This document shows, piece after piece, positions 58,701-64,000 of a DNA stretch of 64,000 nt. Positions within the stretch are counted from its first letter, which is position 1. Each line of letters starts with the position of its first letter. Source of the DNA: DASZRZ01 sp963732925 (GTDB taxonomy: Bacteria > Acidobacteriota > Terriglobia > Terriglobales > Acidobacteriaceae); NCBI GenBank assembly GCA_963732925.1, contig CAVTBJ010000010.1, forward strand, positions 104,836 through 168,835. Direction: 5' to 3'. The position numbers and the translations under genes are program-made. The notes below the pieces were generated by a model that saw only the letters and a list, made by a program, of their open reading frames with translations, did not search any database and was not told where the DNA came from.

Positions 58701-59036
58701 CGTCTGGCCTACGCTCAGTTGAGCATTCACCGTGGCGGACTGGTTGGCCAGCAGGGTCAATCCAGTTCGGGAAAAGGTCTGGAATGACGGCGCAGTGACA
58801 GTGACTTTGTATTGCGCCGGCGGCATGGCGGACATGCTGTAGGCGCCCTGTTGATTGGTGGTGGTCGAGCGGGAAACCCCCGTGCCTACATCGGTCGCAG
58901 TAACGGTTGCTCCGGGGACAACGGCGCCGGTCGGATCACTCACGGTGCCGACGATACTTCCTGTTGCTTGTCCGAAAGCTAGTACAGAACACAGCAGAAA
59001 GACACAAAAGCAGAAAACACGAACCTGACGATTCAT
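55721..59036 (-). pseudogene. Oar-like TonB-dependent receptor, first copy, broken by at least four frameshifts
   Basis: The ATG at 59036 (MNRQVRVFCFCVFLLCSVLAFG signal) leads to a Cna-B-like domain (ATGSIVGTVSDPTGAVVPG), a plug with ELPLNGRNAAQLTLT and a long beta-barrel of about 1,100 residues ending in QLALKLYF. The frame breaks near 57275, 57125, 57090 and 56880. The rest aligns nearly residue for residue with the next copy. Receptors of this kind carry large oligosaccharides or peptides across the outer membrane using TonB. The next copy shows how the intact protein reads. Whether this one is a pseudogene or is mis-sequenced needs raw reads. Confidence 0.8.
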
Positions 59037-59092
59037 TGGTACTCTCCATACAGTGACAGCAGTAACGGCATCCAAGTGCCGTATTGGAGGTC

Positions 59093-59121
59093 ACAGTATG
59101 AGCACGCGTCAGGCTTGTCAA
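59093..59121 (-). promoter_or_regulatory. Sigma-70-like promoter of the first receptor gene
   Basis: On the minus strand TTGACA (-35) and TACTGT (-10) are 17 bases apart, about 57 bases before the start at 59036. The block GGCTTGACA...TACTGTG recurs before the second receptor (62707-62736), with AT-rich sequence upstream in both, which supports it as a real promoter shared by paralogues. Confidence 0.7.
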
Positions 59122-59203
59122 GCCAAAATTCTCAAGAGCCCGTTGGTTACTCCTTTAAAATCAGATATTTACAACGCCTTGGTGGTGTCACCTTTGGGGG
59201 ACA

Positions 59204-59231
59204 CTCACCAGGTCCCGGGGGACCTGGTGAG
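59204..59231. terminator. Perfect 13-bp hairpin downstream of the second receptor
   Basis: CTCACCAGGTCCC and GGGACCTGGTGAG pair perfectly with a very short loop, 12 bases past the stop of the second receptor. There is no T-run on either side, so it may be a stability or attenuation hairpin instead of a classic terminator. Confidence 0.6.
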
Positions 59232-59243
59232 CTGTATATCCCG

Positions 59244-62200
59244 TTAGAAGAACAGCTTAAGCGCCAACTGCCCGATCCGAGGATCCAGCGAGGAAGTGAT
59301 AGCGCCGAAGTTGCCCTTGCTGGTACCGGAGCTGAGCTTCGCAACGTTGCCGCCCGAGGTGGTGTCGTTGAAGTTCGTGTGATTGAACACATTGAAGTAT
59401 TCAGCACGGAACTCGAAACGAACCCGCTCGGTAACCGGGAACGCCTTCTGCAGCTTCATGTCCCAGTTGAACGTACCGGGGAAGCGGAACTGGCCCTTCC
59501 CGGTGGTTCCGTAGGGGTTGGTGGCAATCGACCCCACTGTACTCACGCCAGGCGCCGTGAATGAACTCGGAATCAACAAGTCGTGGCAGGGTTTGGTTGC
59601 GTTCAAACAGGCCCCATGCCCGTAGGCTTGTCCGACCAGGTTCAGACGATCAGCATTCAAGCCCGTACCGGAATTGTCCTTACCCGCGAGCACGGTAAAC
59701 GCCTTGCCAGTCTGCGCTTCCGCAACGCCGCCCCACTGCCAGCCGTTGAACACGGCTCTCATAAAGCCATTGGCATTGGGAATGCTCGGCAAATTGAATA
59801 CATACGTTGCCACGAAGCGGTGGGTGTGATCGAGGTCCGACGGCCCGTAGTCAAACGCATGACGCGCGGGATCGTCCCACTGCAGCGGCGAGGCCACCGC
59901 AGGTGAGTCATCCTTAGAGCGAGACAACGTGTAATTCGCCGTCACCGTCAGGCTCCGACCACGATGTTCCAACCCAATCTGCATCGAGTTGTAATGGGAG
60001 TTGATGTCGAAGGTTGAGATTTGCATCTGGCCGAAGACGGAACAAGGGGACGAAGCTGCGACCCCGTTAAGAATACAGCCAGGCCCGTCCACCAGCGCCT
60101 GGTTGAGACGGTGAAGCGTGCCGGGAGTATGGCTTCCACCCACCGGGTACGGGTTCTGCTGGAAGCTGCTTCCCAGGTGGCTGCTGTGAGCCCCGATGTA
60201 TCCCGCGCGTACCAGGAAGCCGGAAGGCAACTGCCGCTCCACAACCAGGTTCCAGTTGTAGGTGGTCGGAGTCTGCCAGGTGAGATGCGCCGGATCGAAG
60301 CCGAGGTACAGATCGCCCGGGTTGAACCTCGCGCTTGAAGTCGGCGGAAGCGTAACCGGGAAGGGATAGTTCGCAGCCGTGCTGGTACAACCGAGAGCCG
60401 TCTGAGTCGATGCCTGCGTGCAGATGGGATCGGTGAAGCTGCCGGCATTCAGGCCTTCTCCCAGGATGTACTGCGGGCTGAAGGGGGTTTCATCCACGAA
60501 ACGGTTGTTGGTGCTGGTCATGCGCGTGTCGTAGAAGATACCCGCGCCGCCACGCAGGCTGGTTTTGCCGTCGCCAAACATATCCCAGGCAAAGCCCACG
60601 CGAGGGGCAAATAATTTGTAATTGTTGTAAAGAGCATTCTTCGGCATTCCCGCGTCGCCAGGGAAGAACAATCCCGCAGGCGCGTTGGGGAACTGTGCGG
60701 AATGCACACCATTGAGCATGTCTGCCAGACGGAATTGCATCCAGCGGCCGTTGGCTTCCTGCCGCACCAGACCGGGTTCCCAGCGCAGGCCCAAGTTGAC
60801 TGTCAGACGACGGGTGGCGCGAAGATTGTCCTGAACGTACACGCCAAAAAACTTCCCGCGGTCATCCTTGAACTCGCCTTCGCCCTGCCGGAAAGCAGGC
60901 AGCGAGTCGCCGCTTCCGTAGCCGCTCAGCTTGCCAGCCAGGAAGTTGGCCATGCTGGAGAAGTTGAAATCAGGCGCCTGGAAGAAGTGGTTGCGCAAAT
61001 CGATGCGGCTGACTTCGAAGATAGCGCCAAAGTGCAGTTCGTGTCTTCCGGCCACCCAGCTAAAGTCGTCGGCGACGGAAATGTTATTCCGCTTAAACTT
61101 GGCGGGGTTGTTATCACCGAAGCTAAAGGCGTTCTGCACGCGAACGTGCGAAACACCAGGGACCGGATAGAACGGCAGCATCACGCCCCATGTGGTTGCC
61201 TGAGGGGTGTTGGGGTCCGGGCCGCGGTCGGCGATTTCACGCGCATAGCTCAGACGGAACGAATTGACTTTGGTGCCGCTGAACACGTGGGTCTCGTGAA
61301 TCAACGAGTTCTGCTGCGTGATTTTCGATCCGTCGGCGTAGCTGAGGATGTTCGTGGGATCGAAAACCGCCTTCTTGGTGAAGCGGCTGTAGACGAAGCG
61401 CAGGGCCAACTGATCGTTCGGGCCGAGCACCTGGTCTCCGCGGCCGATCAGCTGATTCGTGTTCTCGGAATCGGGCTTGGTGAAACTCGCCTTGCCGCTA
61501 GCGTCGCCCACGGGAATGAACTTCAACAAAGCGATCGTGGCCGGATCGGTCGCCGTGGCGCGTTCCGCTGCGCTGGGAACCGTAGTGCTTCCGGCACTAC
61601 CCACATTGCGCAAGAGCGTTCCCTGATACCCAGCGAAGAAGAAGGTCTTGTCCTTAATGATCGGGCCGCCGAAGGTTCCGCCAAACTGGTTGCGCTTCAG
61701 ATTGTCCCTGGCATCGGGATTCGACGCCGTCGGAACCGCTTGCCAGGATCTGGCGTTGAAGACCTTGTTGCGCACGAACTCAAAGGCGTCACCATGGAAG
61801 GCATTGGTGCCGGACTTGGTGACCACGTTCACCACCGCACCGGAATTCTGGCCATACTCAGCGGTGTAGTTGCTGGTCTGCACGCTGAATTCCTGCAGCG
61901 CATCGGGGAACGGGAAAGGCTGATTGACGTTGGTGTACTCGTCGACGTAGTTGGCGCCGTCGAGCTGATAGCTGTTCTGATTCTCCCGGTTCCCGTTTAC
62001 GGAAATCGTGACTGCGCCGGGGAAGGTCTTGGTTGGACCCTGATCGGAGCCGCTGCCCGGCACGTTCACCGATCCCGCGACTGTGAGCGCCAACTGGGCG
62101 GCGTTACGGCCGTTCAGAGGCAGTTCCTGGATTTGCGCCTGCTCGACCACATTTTGCACCGTCGAGGTCGAGGTATCCACCTGCAACTGTTGCCCGGTCA

Positions 62201-62552
62201 CTTCCACGGTTTCGGTGGTCTGACCAACCTGGAGCTTGGGATTGACGCTCAGCGACTGGTTGGCCAGCAGCGTGACGTCCTGTTTGCGAAAAGGTGCGGA
62301 ATGACGGCGCTTCCACCGTGATCTTGTACTGCGAGGGCGGCATGGCGGACATGCTGAATGCGCCCTGCTGGTTGGTTTTGGTGGTGCGGGAAACTCCCGT
62401 ACCCACATCGGTCGCGGTAACGGTTGCGCCCGGGACCACCGCGCCGGTCGGATCCTGACTGTTCCGACAATGCTGCCTGTCGCTTGCCCGAAGGCGAAAA
62501 GCGAAGACAGGAAAAATGCGAGGAAACAGATAAACTGAATCTGTCGTTTCAT
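59244..62552 (-). CDS. Oar-like TonB-dependent receptor, second copy (two compensating frameshifts near the N-terminus)
   Basis: About 1,102 residues from the ATG at 62552 (MKRQIQFICFLAFFLSSLFAFG signal). After the Cna-B-like domain come the plug (QELPLNGRNAAQLALTVAG, QNSYQLDGANYVDEY) and a barrel ending QLALKLFF. Between about 62457 and 62280 the sequence reads out of frame; the protein that would match the paralogue (DPTGAVVPGATVTATDVG) is in another frame there, so one indel at each end cancels. It shares long identical stretches with its neighbour, for example FGGTFGGPIIKDKTFFF and NNRFVDETPFSPQ. It should import large plant oligosaccharides; the ligand is unknown. Confidence 0.88.
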   Translation of the reverse strand: MKRQIQFICFLAFFLSSLFAFGQATGSIVGTVRIRPARWSRAQPLPRPMWVREFPAPPKPTSRAHSACPPCRPRSTRSRWKRRHSAPFRKQDVTLLANQSLSVNPKLQVGQTTETVEVTGQQLQVDTSTSTVQNVVEQAQIQELPLNGRNAAQLALTVAGSVNVPGSGSDQGPTKTFPGAVTISVNGNRENQNSYQLDGANYVDEYTNVNQPFPFPDALQEFSVQTSNYTAEYGQNSGAVVNVVTKSGTNAFHGDAFEFVRNKVFNARSWQAVPTASNPDARDNLKRNQFGGTFGGPIIKDKTFFFAGYQGTLLRNVGSAGSTTVPSAAERATATDPATIALLKFIPVGDASGKASFTKPDSENTNQLIGRGDQVLGPNDQLALRFVYSRFTKKAVFDPTNILSYADGSKITQQNSLIHETHVFSGTKVNSFRLSYAREIADRGPDPNTPQATTWGVMLPFYPVPGVSHVRVQNAFSFGDNNPAKFKRNNISVADDFSWVAGRHELHFGAIFEVSRIDLRNHFFQAPDFNFSSMANFLAGKLSGYGSGDSLPAFRQGEGEFKDDRGKFFGVYVQDNLRATRRLTVNLGLRWEPGLVRQEANGRWMQFRLADMLNGVHSAQFPNAPAGLFFPGDAGMPKNALYNNYKLFAPRVGFAWDMFGDGKTSLRGGAGIFYDTRMTSTNNRFVDETPFSPQYILGEGLNAGSFTDPICTQASTQTALGCTSTAANYPFPVTLPPTSSARFNPGDLYLGFDPAHLTWQTPTTYNWNLVVERQLPSGFLVRAGYIGAHSSHLGSSFQQNPYPVGGSHTPGTLHRLNQALVDGPGCILNGVAASSPCSVFGQMQISTFDINSHYNSMQIGLEHRGRSLTVTANYTLSRSKDDSPAVASPLQWDDPARHAFDYGPSDLDHTHRFVATYVFNLPSIPNANGFMRAVFNGWQWGGVAEAQTGKAFTVLAGKDNSGTGLNADRLNLVGQAYGHGACLNATKPCHDLLIPSSFTAPGVSTVGSIATNPYGTTGKGQFRFPGTFNWDMKLQKAFPVTERVRFEFRAEYFNVFNHTNFNDTTSGGNVAKLSSGTSKGNFGAITSSLDPRIGQLALKLFF

Positions 62553-63014
62553 GTGAAGTCTCTCCATTTCTATATCGACCCCTCCAAAGGTGCGATACAA
62601 CTACTCCCACCACAGATGGTGCATTTAGTGTCCCTATTAACTGCTACATCATGTGCTCATGAGGTGCAGTATTAATACCCCACCAAGCGTGGGGCTACCG
62701 AGGGGCACAGTACGGGCCCACGGTGGCAGGTGTCAAGCCAATATTTTCCCAAATGCGCTTTTCGCCTTACTAACCTGGGTTGGCGTCGCCGGAAACCCCA
62801 TCTAAAGTGGGTGCACACGTTGGCCCTAACGTGCCATCCGGTTCCTCTTATATATGAGGGGCCAGCTCTGGAAATTTCCTCTTGCGGCCCCAAGGTGCTT
62901 TTGGTTCCCCTAACAAGCCCAAGGGAAAGTAGCTGGCTAGCGCGGGAGCTGAGTTGGACCAGGTTGCCGAAAGGAGCGAGAGGATTCCTGCGGCTTCCGC
63001 GAATCGCTGGAGAC
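62553..63014. other. Intergenic region between receptors, no gene seen
   Basis: About 460 bases with no credible coding frame. It contains the promoter of the second receptor near 62707-62736, a long untranslated leader of about 150 bases and a small stem CCCCACCAAGCGTGGGG near 62678. The leader is long enough to hold a regulatory RNA structure, but I do not recognise a known riboswitch. Confidence 0.5.
62707..62736 (-). promoter_or_regulatory. Sigma-70-like promoter of the second receptor gene
   Basis: On the minus strand TTGACA and TACTGT are 18 bases apart. It is about 155 bases before the start at 62552. The -35 region reads GGCTTGACA as in the first receptor's promoter, with AATATT upstream. 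The spacing to the start is much longer than in the first copy, so the 5' leader differs. Confidence 0.7.
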
Positions 63015-63052
63015 AAAAAAAGCAGGTCCGCCGGTTAGGTGAGCGGACCTGC
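63015..63052 (-). terminator. Rho-independent terminator of the third receptor gene
   Basis: On the minus strand GCAGGTCCGC and GCGGACCTGC form a perfect 10-base stem, then a run of seven T follows (63015-63021 as A on the plus strand). It is 17 bases past the stop at 63069. This is a textbook terminator. Confidence 0.9.
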
Positions 63053-63068
63053 CAGTGACGCGCTGGGG

Positions 63069-64000
63069 TTAGAAGTGCAGCTTCAGGGCCAGTTGCCCAA
63101 TGCGCGGATCCTTCGCCGAAGTCAACGCGCCGAAGTTACCCTTGGAGGTGCCGGAGCTGTACTTGGAGGTGTTTCCACTGGCAGAGCTAGTCCTGCCGTA
63201 CCGCTGTCGGCGTAGTTGGTGTGGTTGAAGACGTTGAAGAACTCCGCACGGAACTCCAGCCGCCAGCGTTCGGTGAACTGGAAGTTTTTGTGCATCGCCA
63301 TATCCCAGTTGAAGTATCCGGGGTAGCGCACGGAGTTTCTGGCAGCGTTCCCAAAGGTTAAGGGATCGTTGAAAGCAAACGAGGCCGGGTTCAACCAGTC
63401 CTTGCACGGCGAAGAGCTGCCTGCGCAAGCACCGGAGCCGTAGGGACTGCCGAGTACGACTACCCTGTCGTGCCCGATGCCGGTTCCGGAAAAGTCCTTG
63501 CCGGAAACCAGGGTAAAGGGCGCTCCGCTCTGCACGGTTGCGATTCCACTCCATCTCCAACCGCCAAACACGGCCTTCATGAAGCCATTCGCGTTGGGCA
63601 CGCCGGGCAACGAGATCACATAGGAACCCACGAACGCGTGGGTGTGGTCGAAGCCTGACGGCCCGTAGTCGAAGGCGTGGCGATTGGGATCATCCCAAGG
63701 AAGCGCCGAAGTTCCGGCAACATCGTCCATGGCGCGGGACAGTGTGTAACTCCCTTGGAAGGTCACCCTCTGACCACGGTGGATAATCCCAATCTGCAGC
63801 GAGTTGTAGTGCGCGTTCTCGTCGTAGATATGGTTTTGGATTTCGCCCAACACCGGCTGATCCGCGGCCGTGACGTAACCTTTATCCTGAAGGATCTGGT
63901 TGATCCGGCGCGGAGCCTCGAGTGCCGTGCACTTACCGTTGCAACCCGTGCCGCCAAGCGGGAAGGGGTTCTGGTTCATTACCTCTTCGAGGTGACGGGT
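63069..64000 (-). CDS. Oar-like TonB-dependent receptor, third copy, C-terminal part (cut by window edge, one frameshift)
   Basis: Only the C-terminal 310 or so residues are in the window. They align with the other two receptors (NQNPFPLGG, HYNSLQIG, HAFDYGPSGFDHTHAFVGSYV, LEFRAEFFNVFNHTNY, KGNFGALTSAKDPRIGQLALKLHF) but are more diverged. The frame breaks near 63193, between YADSGTAG and TSSASGNTSKY; after it the frame ends at 63069. The C-terminal Phe typical of barrel insertion is present. This makes three paralogous receptor genes in a row, all leftward. Confidence 0.85.

Noticed and set aside
62640..62700. Riboswitch in the long leader of the second receptor
   Set aside because: Only a short 6-base stem is visible; no conserved riboswitch core can be recognised.

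Overview
The window looks like a chromosomal segment of an acidobacterium (Acidobacteriota), probably a soil plant-polymer degrader. I base this on high GC content, several long Oar-like TonB-dependent receptors with an N-terminal Cna-B-type domain, many Tat or Sec exported glycoside hydrolases, frequent GTG/TTG starts, and a dispersed two-hairpin intergenic repeat. The taxonomic call is inference from gene content; there is no rRNA gene in the window. I saw no tRNA, rRNA, CRISPR array, transposase or prophage gene.

Layout. 1-9 kb is mostly housekeeping: a zinc-ribbon C-terminus cut by the window edge, an RsbRD-like helical protein, secA, a 2-hydroxyacid dehydrogenase, two small membrane proteins, a GAF-membrane-AMIN-amidase cell wall hydrolase and a Tat-exported dienelactone hydrolase. 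9-14 kb has a DUF1080/FG-GAP secreted protein, three tandem copies of a 190-bp repeat, and a Cna-B/b561-like membrane protein next to a YceI-like protein. 14-28 kb is a uronate-polymer locus: GH3, two alginate-lyase-like proteins, a DUF4861-GH88 fusion, an ExuT-like transporter, KduD, an IolB/KduI-like isomerase, an IclR regulator and a GH2 enzyme. 28-37 kb is a nine-gene L-fucose operon: UxaA-family dehydratase, SDR, fuconolactonase, SDR, FucP, mutarotase, GH29 fucosidase and two cupins. A broken IclR gene lies divergently upstream of it. 38-54 kb holds broken GH27 alpha-galactosidase, GH105, a GH101-like protein, a sodium/solute symporter with a small membrane protein, galK, galT, GH95 fucosidase, GH28 and a second GH3. 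54-64 kb has uxaC and three tandem TonB-dependent receptors.

How it fits together. The exported enzymes would strip galactose (GH2, GH27), fucose (GH29, GH95), glucose or xylose (GH3) and (unsaturated) uronic acids (GH28, GH88, GH105) from pectin-type or xyloglucan-type glycans. The receptors would move oligosaccharides across the outer membrane, and ExuT, FucP and the symporter would carry sugars inward. KduD with the isomerase, UxaC, the fucose pathway and GalK/GalT start their catabolism. Several downstream enzymes (KdgK, KdgA, UxaB, UxuA, GalE) are not in the window.

Quality warning. At least eight genes are broken by single-base indels, about 20 in total, including the essential secA and homopolymer runs in galT and the DUF4861-GH88 gene. 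This pattern is more like residual sequencing error than biological decay. The dense patch at 37.2-38.9 kb and the receptor region could be either.
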